Shown here one piece after another: positions 13,016 through 25,700 of a DNA stretch of 64,000 nt. The position numbers were made by a program, and so were the translations under genes. The notes beneath the pieces are model-generated. The model worked only from the letters and a program-made list of their open reading frames with translations. It was not told the origin of the DNA and made no database searches. This DNA is from Isoetes taiwanensis. Lineage: Eukaryota > Streptophyta > Lycopodiopsida > Isoetales > Isoetaceae. The stretch covers positions 7,584,655 to 7,648,654 of the forward strand of contig JAJEKV010000054.1 in NCBI GenBank assembly GCA_021234155.1, read 5' to 3'. Every line of letters begins with the position of its first letter. Positions within the stretch are counted from its first letter, which is position 1.

Positions 13016-13863
13016 CCATGCACCACCCTGGTCGCTGTTGGTGCATATCGCCCTCCTCTTGTACCTTGCCCACCCTCGACCACCTGCCTAGGTATGGCCG
13101 GTTGCGACCATCAGCGGACTTGTGCTCACCAATATGGCATCCTTGACGGCCTCCCTACAAGGGGGACGAGAATGGAACCTCGACTACATGGCTTGCAGCT
13201 GATGGAATTCCCTCAAGTCTCATGTGAACCATTCCTCTTTCCTACTCGAATCCGGTAAATGCCACCCCAGCCCAGGTATTGGGGTGGGAGATCTATCATG
13301 AGGGCACACCCTTCCGGAGAGTCGGTTTGAATTCGACCCCAACAAACTCCCCTACTGTGAGCAAATGGCCTTTAAAGCTGCAACACTCCAATATTCGCAC
13401 TAAGGCCTGCAAAGGGAGGTCCACCTGAGAAGCTGTATCATGTCTGGACACCTACCCTTAAAACTGGTCTCCACCTCTTGCCAAAGAATTTGGCGTTAAC
13501 TGGCAAGCACTCCCCCCTCTGAAAGGCGTGTCTATCTGGTTTTCCGTGTTTGCCTTAATAAGAAAGTAGGGGTCAAGCCATTTGACTGGGGAATCCGCCG
13601 ACCGCGGCATACTCTTTCAAGAGTTCTCCGGCGTCAATTAGATCAATGTATCCCGAATCCCTCTCCCCTATCAAGGCCATCTTGCCAAGCTCTCTAATCT
13701 TTGTCGACCACCTGCGGTATCGTGCGAAACAGCTCAATCAATATATTTCCCTTACCCTTGTCTCCCCCTCGGGGTCATAACTTCCCACTTGGGTACCACA
13801 TTGTTTCAAGGTGTTGTCACGAGAGGCAAAGAAATTTCCATTTCGTGGGCCGTGGGGCATCCC

Positions 13864-15516
13864 TCAGGCCCCCACCCGATGTACTAGCCCACATCCTTGT
13901 ATCTGGGGTACCCTCAACAAGGCTTTTCCACCACCTCGTGGAAGTAACACCTGGTCTTCAGCTGATTTGGGGATTGACACCCCTTTGTCTTGCACTTGTT
14001 GAGGGATTGAAGCCTCCTTGTCCAGCGTTCTTTGAGTCTTGGCATCTCCCTCATCAATGTTCAAGGTATCCATATGACATGAAGTATTCTCCTTGGAAGG
14101 CTTCATTGGGCATTTATTGGATGGGCCATAGCTTGTAGATCGGTGGCCACCGCTTGAAGATGTCCCACTTGGGTTGGGCAGTCCCCTCAAATTTAAAGCA
14201 TGAAGTTGAAACAATGGACCCATGCGAGGAGGGAGACACATCTTTATTGTCGCGAGCACAACAATTTTTCTTTTATATGAAACCTTCAAAACATCACCAT
14301 ATATAGCCTTCACTCATAACTATGCAACCTAAAATGGCAACCAACTAGCCCCATTGGCGACCCTACTAGCTATATGAGATCTTCACGGGCAACATCCAAC
14401 CAAGATAGGAATTTGCACCAAAATGGACCCCGATGGCCTAGTGTAAAGTCTAACCAGTAGGTATAGATCCTCCAACCATTCAACAAAAGCATTGTGAAAG
14501 TATGCATGGGCATTTGCCGAGACTCGCGGAAATGAAATGCCCGACCCAGAGTTGATGCTAGCGTCAAAGGTTACCTTGGAGTCGCGAAGAACCCATCCTC
14601 CTCAAAATAAGATTCCCCAAAGTGCTTGCCTCATAACAATCAATTCCCACAACTCCCGAGGGTTGCGGTGATCCGTCCCCGTCTTACGAAGGATCGATTT
14701 GCCAAATGGCTGGAGCATAAATGAAGGGATCGTGAGTCTTTGTTAGGCGATGAGGGAGGCTCCAGACCGATCGCATGACTCGGATGATGATGGCGAGATG
14801 ACCACCACCTCACCCTCTGTTTGATCCATGCTAAATCTTGTAGATCTCAATGCGGACGGACGATTCGTAGTAGTCACTCACGGGCATGCAATATGGCGTT
14901 TGGGATGATTCTTAGAACTACAAGTAGTTATGGCCAAAGAACAATGGCGGTTGGGGCGTGATCGGTGGTGGCTCTCTCCCCAATAAAAAGTTGTTACGGG
15001 AAGGTATGCTCCTCGAAGAACCCACTCCCACAACTCCGCTCCGGTACCCTCAAAGCCAACCCGCGAGCAAAGGCATTTGTTGTTTCTTTGCAGAATAATG
15101 ACAAAGTATTTGAGCAACTGTCTTTTCGAGGCTCTTGCGGGCTGAATTCCCCTTCCTCGATCACTTCCTCTTCCAGCCCGCCCTTGACCCAACACTCCGA
15201 CTTGGCAAACACTCGGGCCCGGCAACTCTAGGAACCTTTGATCCCTGGCGTGAGGTTGGGCTTTGGAAGGAAGATGGTGCTGCCCATAGGGATCAGCCAC
15301 AGGGGCCCTTGGGGATGGGGCAAAGACTCTATAGGCAGGAGGTGGGAGGAAAAGCCCGGCCTCGGTGCAAGAATTGAAGATGCTTGAATGCGTCGAGGTA
15401 ATGGTTGAAGCAGGAGGAAGTGGCTGTCGAGATGATGGATCTTGAATAAGACAGCCAAGGGATGCCATGAGCGCAATTACGTTTCTGAGGGGGGAAGGTG
15501 GCACCCAAACCATCAA
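13864..15516 (-). pseudogene. LINE 5' region, probable ORF1 remnants
   Basis: Two longer open stretches on the minus strand: 15,516-14,878 (212 codons, Pro/Ser/Arg-rich) and 14,313-13,864 (149 codons). They lie upstream of the endonuclease on the element strand, where plant LINEs encode a nucleic-acid-binding ORF1 protein. I see no clear zinc knuckle (CX2CX4HX4C) in the open frames, so the ORF1 assignment rests on position only. Low-complexity and basic composition is consistent with an RNA-binding protein but does not prove it. Confidence 0.3.
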
Positions 15517-15907
15517 GGCAGCTAGTGGGGCGATGGGTGGCGAGTCAAAGCTGGCGCCCTAGCAGCAGTGGAGATCCCGCCGGAAAAAACGAAATCAGGA
15601 TGGTAGAATATTGGATGAGCAACCCCAGACCCCAGCTTTAACTTTTGTTTTAGCGAGGCTAGCGTGCAAAGGCCCGGCTTTGTTGAGGCCAATCAACTCG
15701 AGAATGGAGATTGCGATTGCAAAGGCTCTAAGCCCCACAAAAGCACCTCGAGGCTGAGAACCACTCCCATACCATAAGTAGAGAGCGGATAAGATATGCC
15801 CACGGACAACTGTAAACTGCTGTAAACAAATGGGCCACTTGTAGTCAAATGAGGCGGGGCTCTCAGGGAAGAAATGTCTTCGCATGAGCAAGATGGGAAT
15901 TACAATG

Positions 15908-17551
15908 AAGCCTCAGCCTTTGGATTACGGCCAGAAGGGGAAAGATAGATACAGTATTAACTTTGCACGGCAGCGGCTTAAGGCTCGGTTAAATCCCAGC
16001 ATCGGAGGGGCCACATGATCTTGAATTCTGGTGCCCACAACAAAAGCGAGATAAAATTCTTGAGACAATGAGAGCGGCTTGAAGAGTGGTGAGTTCTTTG
16101 CATCACAATCCTTGACTATTTAAAGGAAAGAAAGGTAGGGTTTAGCGTGCTTGGCAGCTCATATACCACGCCATGAGGCAAAAAGCTTCGGGGGAGCATA
16201 TAGCATGAGAGATTTATGCGTTGGCTCCCCAGCAGGGGGAGGCGTGAAGATCAAGGGGATTTGCTTGAACTGGAAGATCTAGCCAGTCAAAGCCGAACTC
16301 AAGTCGACAACTAGCTAGTAGGCCCGATAGGCGGTTCCCGGTTGGGGAAGGCGGGGAGTTTATTGGATTGGAAGGCCGATTCAGATTGGCATAAGATCGA
16401 GGCGAAATCACGGGAATCGAAGGCAGCTCTCGGCAAGTTCCGGTGGCAGCTAGGTGGCTCCGCTCCACTCACGCCTCTGCCCCCTCAATGCACAATCATC
16501 CCTAGGATATGAGGTGCAAGCCTTCACTCAAATTCTTTACCCTGGCATGCTCGTTCACTAACCCCCAAAAAAATCACATTAACAAAATTTCAAAAATCAA
16601 GGAAGAATGCAAGATCTCCACTACATAAGATTTTTGTTTTGGCGTATCATAGGGAATGTTTTTTTTAGGATTTGATTAAAAAAAACAAGGTCTTTCTTGC
16701 AGAGGGGTTGCCCTCCATGGCCAAAGGGGTGAAGTGGCTTAAATCGTTTGGTGCTCAACTTGGAACAAGGATGGTAAAAGCATAAGGACAAGTTTAATAG
16801 GGGAGTATGGAAATACATGTTTTTGTCGGCATAGAAATGAGAGAACTTCTTGAAGACCTCTGCTGGGTTTTTGTCATAGAGGGCTTCAAAACATCTGAGG
16901 AGCAGGTTTTGTAGGAATAAAGCATTGATGCATAGCCTAACTCCAGCCCATGAGAAAAGTAAAACCCAATGATCTTGGACTGAAATGCAAGATCTAGAAC
17001 AGCGCCACCAGACCAAGAATTCCCTCTCTCTCTCTAAGCCCTAGGAATGATACAATATATGAGCATTGATGCAGGGGTCCGGTGCAATTTGTATGTTTTA
17101 AGCTTATGCGTTGCATTGTGTAGTCTTGATGAATGAGTTATGTGGGTGATGATTATGGAGTGGGTTTTATTTATCGTGCTTTGTCTTAATGGTTTTGTTT
17201 CAAGTAGTTAATGCTTGATTTGAATTCTAGGATTTGGAGTAAACAGATGATGATGAGTGAAAGTGAAGTATTTACATTTTTGTTGTTGTGTCATGTCGTA
17301 AAGTTTGGCTTGCCACTGATAAAGCCGACTCAAAAAAAAGTGGAGGCATTTTCAGCATGCTATATTGGACAATCTTAGCAATAAAAGATCTTATAACCTA
17401 ACTAAGAAGTCATTTAGAGCATAGTTGGGATGCAAAAAGTACCATCGTTGCATGTTTTCTGAGGAAGGAAGGGCTTGAACATGGTCTAGGTCTTGGCCTT
17501 ATTTTTGCAAAAGAATGTTTGGATTATGATAAAATATAAAATATTCTATCA
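15908..17551. other. spacer, no gene recognised
   Basis: No recognisable protein. The minus-strand open stretch 17,016-16,621 (131 codons) has no motif I know. A short CT-rich run lies at about 17,026-17,036. If the 10 bp duplication at 15,898 is a real target duplication, the left part should be the continuation of the older LINE at 6.8-7.4 kb, but I could not read RT sequence here. Confidence 0.4.
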
Positions 17552-18025
17552 TCATGAAGATTTAACGGTAATTTGGACAATTGTGCATCTATAATATTTG
17601 TTTGGATAACTACTTTGCTCAAACCCCATTTTCATATTAGACATGGCAATGCATTCCTTGATATTATTTGTAAGACAAAACCCGGAGGTTAGATCATAAA
17701 ATCCATCCATGGAATTTGGTGATCTATCTTTATCGATTTTTCTATACTCCCTATAGAACCTTTGGTACGTCAATTGCCATGGGTATGTCTTTGTAAGCTT
17801 CATGGGAAAAAACGTCCACAATGTCTCCGCGCCCACATAAGCAAAATGAACTTTGCCATCATTCAAGATGTTATACACTCCAATGCATGAGGGTGCCTGG
17901 TCTGCTCTAGTATTGGTTTTCATTGTCCAATCACGGGCCCTTTGGTCATTGAAATTCCTTATGGCATTTAGCGACACTTGTATTGAAATTACAAGGTTTC
18001 CGACTTCAACAACTTGCACACACAT
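17552..18025 (-). CDS. hypothetical protein, 157 codons
   Basis: An uninterrupted ATG-to-stop stretch on the minus strand in an AT-rich region where chance ORFs are usually much shorter. The composition looks protein-like: mixed hydrophobic and charged residues, several aromatic residues (VHFAYVGAETLWTFF, YPWQLTYQRFYREYRK) and four Cys. No signal peptide or membrane segment is evident. I do not recognise the family. It could be one exon of a gene, a piece of a decayed mobile element, or chance. No TATA box or splice context was convincing enough to extend it. Confidence 0.3.
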   Translation of the reverse strand: MCVQVVEVGNLVISIQVSLNAIRNFNDQRARDWTMKTNTRADQAPSCIGVYNILNDGKVHFAYVGAETLWTFFPMKLTKTYPWQLTYQRFYREYRKIDKDRSPNSMDGFYDLTSGFCLTNNIKECIAMSNMKMGFEQSSYPNKYYRCTIVQITVKSS

Positions 18026-21000
18026 AAATTAACTTTGCAATCTTGAGATAAGCCTCACTTGGAATATATTATAGACTTTAGAAGTTATTCATTCTAGTAT
18101 GTGGAAATCCGTTAGATATAATAGTCACTAATTTTGCACTTTTTATGTGAATTGAAGGAGCGAGGTCTTAGCATGGAAAAGCATTTTAAAGTTTATCTCT
18201 TCTTTTTGCATTTATACACTCATTTAAAAGATTGTCTTGAAATGTATGGGTATCTTGTTTTTAGTTGACATCGAGCGAGAGAATATTTGAAAATTTGACC
18301 TGATGTTAAACAAACTGACATGCCATGGTGAAACATGCAACATGGTTGCATTTGATTTCTAAAGGTGTGATGTCAATAGTTGGAATGGGGCATTAGGCAT
18401 GGGTATTAGATGGATGTAACAAAATGCATAGGTTAAAAAAGTGGGGTGGAATAGACAAATAGAATAAAATTGTGGAATATTATAAAATGTGATAGTGGAA
18501 TGGGATGGGTAGATGTGTGTAGAGTACTTTGTTACTGTGACTTTGGCTTCATAAAAGCATGGATCTAACAACACTATAATCGATTGAGTTAGTAGAAATT
18601 GAATATATCGTGTAATTGGCAGCATCTGTTGTTTGAATGTTTGCACATTAGATGTTTGTATAAATGTTTGCACATCTATATTTCTATCAATCAAACTGCG
18701 TGGAGGAGGATCCATGTGAGGGTTGCATTACAACTTGTTGAATGTCTAAAATACGACGATGGCGGTAAAGTATTATCCTGAATTTCATACAACAGATCTT
18801 GCAATTCTTTTGGCCTTTTGAATTCTCTATGACCTCAACTATCAGCACTTATATAAACGGAAGTTGACCAATTCATAAACACCTGCAACAAAACTTCCCT
18901 TGCTACGGTAGTGATTGTTGCTTGATGCTTCACTCAAATCTGTCCACCTCCGCGCAGCGGACGACCTCCTTGGCTCCCTTCCTTCTCTTCTAGCCTTTTT
19001 TAGCCTCCTTCTCTGGCTTCCTTGCCGGGTTCCGGCCTTGACAAAGGCCTCCCAATCGTGGCTAAGCCACGTGGATTTAAAGCAAATTATTAGGATTCAA
19101 GGAATATCCGATGGGATCAAAATTGTACTATTAGAGGTATAGCTTGAAAAATATTTTTAAGATGCAAACCAATAGTAAACATGTGCAAGTATAGAGGTCA
19201 AAGAATGTCAATCTAAAAATTGATTGCTTGAAAAATTGTAAGATAAGTTCCAACAAAGCCACTTGACCTTATTGATGTCTTTGGGCCTAAAGAAAAAGAC
19301 TATGGGTGGTTATAAATTTGTAATGGCATTTGTAAGATTCCTATTAGATAATAAGTTACCGAACACTTTGGTCAACATCTTTGAGTACAAATTATGCAAT
19401 TATAAAGGCTGCCGACTTACAAAATTAACTTTGAAACATTGTCCACCCTTTTGTTGTCATGGTTCATGATGACTTGAGTCGTTCGGTTGTACCTTCCTCT
19501 TGATATAGCTCAAGATCATTAAAGGAACCAACAAAGCATGTTTTGATTTCAAAAATATAGTTATCAGATGTGCTTAAAGTTCTATAGCGGGATGCAAAAT
19601 CGCGATGCTTGACATGAATCTCTTATTTACAATGGTCAGCAATGTGTTTGCCAACAACCACCTCTTTGCATCAAGCATTGTTATTCCCCACTTGGTTTCC
19701 TAAGATCAATGAAAGCAATAATCCAAAACATTCAATGAGAATATCCTCAAACCATAAAGGAGAAAGAAACGAAACTATTTTACTAATTACGAATACCACC
19801 ATATAACTATCAACCTCACCTTTTTTTTTTTTTTTTTCTAGAAAGAAAAAACATCTTCTATCATGAATACCTTATAGCAATTCAATAAACTCAAAATCCT
19901 AGCAATTTAGAATAGTCGGGGACTATCCATCTACAAAATAGTTTTCTGGAAAACATATAAAAGTAAAATTAAAGGAACCTAAACGGCTATGTCGGCGACC
20001 ATAGAATCTGAGGAGGATTTCAAGCAAATTATGCACATACATAGAATAAAATAAAGTCTGAAGAAGCGTAATGGTCGGCTGCAAGTGCTCAACGCAATAA
20101 GCAAAATTTCCATTCAATCATGTTAAGTTTAACTTTGTTTTCGAAATAATAATTCAGCCCACGAGCAGGGCAGACAAATCATATTTAACATTTAATAAAC
20201 TGTAAAATGTCAAATTAAACACCTTGATGATTGCGTATTTAACGTAAACACCAATAGAAGGACTATTCTCGAATGCAAGGATAAATATAACACAAGCAAT
20301 TTGCATCTGCACATTTGGGGTCCTTCAAAGTGGCTCCTTGACATTCTTGTTGCCATTTCCTCTCCAACAACATGCGGCGTGAGTCCCATCAGCGCGGCAA
20401 CAATGTCACTATAATGTCGAAACCAAAATCGTACAAAAACAATCATCCAAGTTATAAGGATCAGAAATACAAGAACATTATGTTCGGCAAGCTTGGGTTC
20501 TTTTCAAGAAAATGAATGCGCCCATGGAGGCTGCTTATGATTGGAGATTACACAACAAAGGATCAAAATGACATCTATAACTTCATTTTTCAAAATTGCA
20601 TATGCTTCACTTGTTGGCGGCGGCTTTGCCATTGGACAATGTTTATCAAGGTGTTCCCAAGCACGACCATCAATGGACCCTAGCTTAGCAACAAAGCAAG
20701 CGAAGCAGAGCCGGATGTGGAAGAGAAGGAAAAGTGGGTATCCATTTATCTAAATATACGGCGACGGATGGTTGGAACTTGAAAATTCCTAGCTCTCATA
20801 AGCTCTGTTTAAAATTTATTAATATGTGGTACAACTACCGCCAATTCTTGCAATGAATAGCATGAGTCTCGAAGGCTGCCAGATTAAAGATATAAACCAT
20901 TGCCACATTTTGGTCATTCAACTATCTTGACACCATAAAAAGCTCAAACATTGCTCTCAGTAGCGGTTGCCTCTACGAGAAAAAGTATTTAATGCACAGA

Positions 21001-21040
21001 ATTGATTGTAAAATTGACTCCAAGCTATGTTAATTGGTTA
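18026..21040. other. AT-rich spacer
   Basis: No gene recognised. A poly-T run of about 17 bases at 19,821-19,837 may be the reverse-strand poly-A of a small retroposed fragment, but no target duplication or coding remnant was found beside it. A GC-richer patch at 18,950-19,080 gives no readable protein family. Confidence 0.4.
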
Positions 21041-21048
21041 AGAGGAAG

Positions 21049-23000
21049 GAAGGGGGGAAGGGGAAGGAAGGGGAAGGTGTTTTGTGGTCCACGGGGAGAC
21101 CAATGCGACTATAGGACCAATAAAACAAGCGGATGTGTTCATCCATAGAAAAGTTTGTAAGGGCAATATCAAACTTCTTGGTGGTCCTAACTAAGGGGAG
21201 AAACACCCAAATGTCTCTGAGTCCATGCACCCTTGCAGAGTAGTGCCTAATGTTGAGGCGGCCAGTGAGGGGCAAGGAGGTGACCACCTCCCAGTCAGTA
21301 CCTCACGAATGCTGCGACCCAGGAGGCGCGTCACCAGCGGTGTGTTCATGTCGGTAACCAAATGTAGACCCAGAATCCAGGGAGTCACCATTACCAAGGC
21401 ATTATCCTTGAGATCCCAATTGGCTGTGAGCAACTGCGGAAAGTGGACTCATCCTCAATGGCACCCGTTGTATTGTGAGAACACATCCTGGCGAGGCTCC
21501 CAATCCACACACCCGTCACCGATCACGAAGATGGTGGGCACGATGAGGGAATGGAGGCAATGGAGTGCAGCTTTTAGTATTTGGGAATGCGAGGTAGGCG
21601 GCGTAGACTGAGCTTCTTTCTGAGGTCAGTGTGCTCCTTGTAATGGGCCATTTTGACCTCTAGGCGTAGGGTCCCGAGCTTGCTAAGTGCAGGTACTCAT
21701 GATTTGTCACCATCGTGTTGTGTCCCTGCGCTATCACGTGTGCTCACCGCACGTTCATCAGCGAACCATTAGTCTCTCTTACCCTCCCAGCGGGGCCTAA
21801 GCTGACTGCCCGGACCCATTGCACGATTGTAAGCGGGTCGGGAAATGAGGCATCACCCATGGTAACCGCTACGAAAATAAGCGATAATGTCCTATCAAAA
21901 TTTGCCAGAAGCCTTAGAAATCGATTTCACGAGAATACGATAGGGGCCCGAAACCGCACCAAAGTGCCGGGTGCCAAAATGCCCATACGCACCCTCCAAA
22001 TTCATTCGAATTAGCCAAAAGCAGCAAGGGCCCCCAAACCTCGACCCGTGCGAAGGGCGAGGCTCGTGACGGAGCAGATGTGGTATTGGCCCCAATCCTT
22101 AGAAACTTCTACTGATAGCTGTTGTTACGCATAGCATAGCTTTTCCGACTGCCGTCGCAGGGCGGGATGGGCGCCTCCCGGCCGAGGAGGCGAGGGAGAC
22201 TCCACCCCTAGGTACTTGGCAGGTGGGGCGTGGCATCACAGTGTCCCAGATATGTAGTCACGGGAGGCATGTGGTGGCGTGAAGAGGATGAGAACCACCG
22301 AATGAGCCTTGTAGATAGAACAACCACGATTAGGGGGGTCCATTTGTTAGGAGACCTTCTGCAATGCTGCGTTGAGCAGGGAGTGGTAGGGGGCCAGGCA
22401 GCGAGCGCCCTGCCCATTTGAAGTAACTTCGGCACACGCCTGCTCCCGAGTCGGTGCCTTCCCATTAGCCAACGGTAGTTGCGAGAGCCCTCCTCAGCAT
22501 GCCTTGAGAACAATGGGGGAACCTATGTGGGAGGTATATAGGCGTCTGGCGATCCACAGTGGAGTCATAGAGGCTAGCACATCACATTCCCAGAAGTGTG
22601 ATGTCCCAGCCAAGGGCAGGTTGGCCGGCTTTTCTGGCCAAAGGGTTGGGGGTGGTGTCAGTGACGAACATCCCCACGATGCACGGCAAGTACAGCATGC
22701 CCCAATGCTCGCCGGATGGGCGCGGTACTGTTTCAGTGATGGCCTGCAGCGGGTGCCTGGATCGAGAATGTAATGAGCTGCCGCTTGCGTTCTTTACACT
22801 CCGCATCAAACCATGCCGGTTACGGGAATGTTCTTGCGACCACGGCCCAGTGAAGTACCAAAAGCACTATCCAGCGCATCGTAATATGAAATCCCGGTAG
22901 ATACATGTCTCTTAATCTAGTGAGGTCAGCGAAATTCTTGGGGCGTCCATGAAGGCATCACCGGCGTAGTCCCTACTGCTCATAATCTAATATCAGCTGA
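21049..23000 (-). mobile_element. LINE (copy A), simple-repeat 3' tail
   Basis: A non-LTR element on the minus strand, different from the poly-A LINE at 7.4 kb. Its 3' end is a purine-rich GGAAGG-type simple repeat at 21,049-21,079 (pyrimidine-rich on the element strand) rather than poly-A. Upstream (higher coordinates) are remnants of an RT N-terminal region: LANGKAPT at 22,452-22,472, matching the NGKAxGxDG motif of many LINE RTs, and a PYHSLLNAALQKVS stretch resembling the LFNxxLxxGxxPxxW block. The counterpart copy at 27.2-28.5 kb shows the same order more clearly. Part of it (from 21,678) lies in the 5.5 kb tandem duplication. Strongly decayed. Confidence 0.5.
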
Positions 23001-24899
23001 GGGACTGACGGGTTGGCATAGAGTGGGATTCGGCTTACCAAGCGGGGTCCAAAATAAAAAGTGGGAGGTGGGATAAACACAACAAAAAATCAACCAAGAA
23101 CCCAATACAACACTTTGTACAAATGCATCTTCAAAATTAAAGAAGTATCAATATCAAAGAACATTTTTTTGGAGAAAAGAAGGAAAATTTGACAGTACTA
23201 AAAAAGATGGGCATTGATGGATACAGAATACAAGACAATAAAAAGAGATGGACATGCAGGGGCCCCCATACTTTAGATCCAGCACTTCTACTTATGGAGT
23301 GAGATCACGAAGAAGATTGAGAATCCTGCATAAATATAACTTGCAAATCGTTGCATACTTAATTTTGGATCTTTCCATATGCATATTTTGCAATTTATCT
23401 TCAATTACTATATATAGAAATCTATGACATTTTATTCTGAGAAATTTCTTATTGACAAGCGATGCCAACCTCATAATGATGTTGCCTCGGTGATTTTAGT
23501 GTCGGACGGATCAATAGAAGGTCGTCCCCTGCCTCCTGGTCAGTCAACATTACGCCGTAACATAGGGGTCGCGTATTTCCGATCTTGTTGCATCCGAGCG
23601 GTGTTTATAGTAAAATGTTCGCCACCGATCCATGATTGGAAACCATAGCTTCGCCCGGCACGCCATACGCCAAGGTTACAACTACTCTCATGTACGCACA
23701 CAATTGAACAAAGTTTCAATCCACTGATATGTAATAGTCAACAAATTATCGCGAAAACACCACGATGCGGGCTACCACTATTGCTACTCGTAATAGGTCC
23801 TTGGATCCAAAATTAGAATGTTCACCTACATCTCGAGCTTCCCGTATGTCATCTGTGAGTTAGGGGCTTTGATATGCGTAGAAATCATGATTGTCCCTTC
23901 TTGCACTAAAATAATTTGCTATTATAAAAACAAAAGTAAAGGGTTAAGCTGCCAGTTTGTTCCTTTTTCTTTCTAAAGCTTCCGACCAATGCGCTTTCAC
24001 GGATCACGGTTTAGAAAATGCAGCAAATCCGAAAATAACTACAACTCTCATTTGCTAGTTATCTAGCTGAATGATATGCCTAAATAACTTCAATCTATTG
24101 TCCACAATTTTCCATGATAAAACTAACTTTACTTGACTCAAATTTGACATATCTGTCCCTGGCTTGGCAGCTTTTAAAAGTAATTGTATAAGCTTCCATT
24201 TTATACCTTTTGGTGAGTTATCCAATCCCATAAACATAACTACCACCAAAATGAGAAATGGATTGGGCTTGAGGTTAAGAGTTCTAGGAACTAGAATTTT
24301 AACTTTTCAATGCTTTTAAAGCAATTAAGAGTTACAAAAAGCAAAACATGGAAATCACAGACAGTCACATAGACATAGAGAGTCCTTTAACCACCGATTG
24401 TTTCAAGCATTTTAATCTTTCATAGGTAGAAATGAAAGCCATTGAGATCTATGAATCTTGTATGTGCCAAAGCGGAAGTGGTCTTTTAAAGAATAAGCGA
24501 GAATTTATATACAACCGATAAGTATGAACTTTGTTGCTTATGGACCTTGGTTCGATTTTGGAAGCGTTGGGATGCATCTTACAAAAGATGTGAAGTTTTG
24601 GCCCAGGATCTTACACATATTAGAGTATCCTTATGGGTTTCTTTTGTGCGTCGCATTGATGTAATGCGTCAATTTACCTCATTACAACTGTATCTCATTT
24701 CATTTGATGGAAATTCGTTAGCCGAGAAAAGGGTTATCGTGCTAAGAATAGATAAATCTCTATTCATATCTGAGGTTTAGTGATATTTCTAAGGAGAGGA
24801 TTCTGGACAAGAGTTGGGTGCAATGGGCTAAAGATCGGACGGTGGCCATATTTGGATAGGGTGTTGTCTTATATTTGCTTATCTATCTTTGAAAATCGA
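23001..24899. other. spacer inside copy A
   Basis: AT-rich sequence between the LINE remnant and the cullin-3-like pseudogene. The matching stretch in copy B is 28,481-30,439. No gene recognised. The segment may include upstream or intronic sequence that came with the cullin fragment, but no exon could be defined. Confidence 0.4.
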
Positions 24900-25700
24900 A
24901 GCCTTGGACAACTTCAAGTGAGTTAAATGCGTGGTGATTATGGGATAAATGTCTCAGCGGTCTGGTCAATAAAATGACTCAAAACATTGGGGACAGCAAG
25001 CCCGGATCCATTGAAGTTGGGCAATAAAGTTCTTTCTTGAAGATCTGCGACCAAATTAGCGGTCATCACAAATCCTTGCAAAATGATTAGAAGATACATT
25101 TGATGTAGATGAACCTGTCTTCAACTATGGGAAGGTGCATGTTCCGAGTGGGGTTGAACAACAATTATGAAATGCACAAGATTATCAAGTATCCCAAAAT
25201 TAGATTTGCCCTCTTGCAAGTTGACAATACATAAGAGAACCCACGAGGAGTTTATATATTGGGGATTGTGTAACATAACAAAGATGCTCGAGACCTTGGG
25301 CCAAACAAATATCGGAAGAGAGTGCCTTTTCAATCTTTAATTTGAGCTTCTTCGATTGATTGGGAATAGTCCAAAAAGCGGTTAATAAAAGAAAGTTATG
25401 CAGAATAAAGAAATTGAAAGAGTTGCATTATTTAAATCCCAAATCACGAGAAGATCATAGTTTGTGTAACATAAGAAACCATATGAAGCTTGGCTTCGTT
25501 GATATGAAATTTGGGCCTAGGTCTCTATGCCCGATGATAGTATATGATGATTTGGGAAGACAAATGGCTTGTTTCTTGAGGACTTGCCACATTTCAAATA
25601 TGTAATGTTGGCAACAATGCTCCCTGAAGGAAGCGTCCTAAGCGTTTTAAGGAATCCGATGAAATTTTGTAAATTTCTTTGGATGAGAAGAATATGTAGC
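24900..25700 (+). pseudogene. CUL3: cullin-3-like N-terminal pseudogene, copy A
   Basis: A broken host-gene sequence resembling the N-terminal scaffold arm of plant CUL3, the cullin that holds BTB-domain substrate adaptors in a ubiquitin ligase. Readable pieces in several frames include LVNKMTQNIG (about 24,960-24,990), EFIYWG.CNITKMLETLG (about 25,240-25,290), AESYAE-type then HYLNPKSREDHSL (about 25,425-25,465), NHMKLGFVDMKFG (about 25,475-25,515) and YDDLGRQM (about 25,540-25,570). Many indels and stops are present. The C-terminal cullin homology and neddylation region is absent. Copy B is clearer and supports this reading. Confidence 0.6.

Larger units (their letters stand above)
7408..15897 (-). 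mobile_element. L1-type LINE with poly-A tail, decayed
   Basis: A non-LTR retrotransposon on the minus strand. Its 3' end is marked by an 18-base poly-T at 7,408-7,425 (poly-A on the element strand). Reading 5' to 3' there is an ORF1-side region (about 15,516-11,500), an APE-type endonuclease piece (ADIILIQEHRL at 11,179-11,208) and RT motifs: LIPKVG near 9,760, DFKRAYDSL at about 9,498-9,526, a GVRQ...YLFLIEAN block at 9,303-9,354, QYAHD for the usual QYADD at about 9,203-9,217, and MKLLGIPLS at 8,983-9,011. The frame changes between motifs, so it is inactive. The 5' end is set only by a possible 10 bp target duplication (AATTACAATG at 7,398-7,407 and 15,898-15,907). The implied 8.5 kb is long for a plant LINE, so the 5' boundary is uncertain. 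Confidence 0.65.

Noticed and set aside
14878-15516. 212-codon minus-strand frame as a host gene
   Set aside because: It sits at the 5' side of a LINE in the position of ORF1, has low-complexity composition and shows no splice or promoter context.
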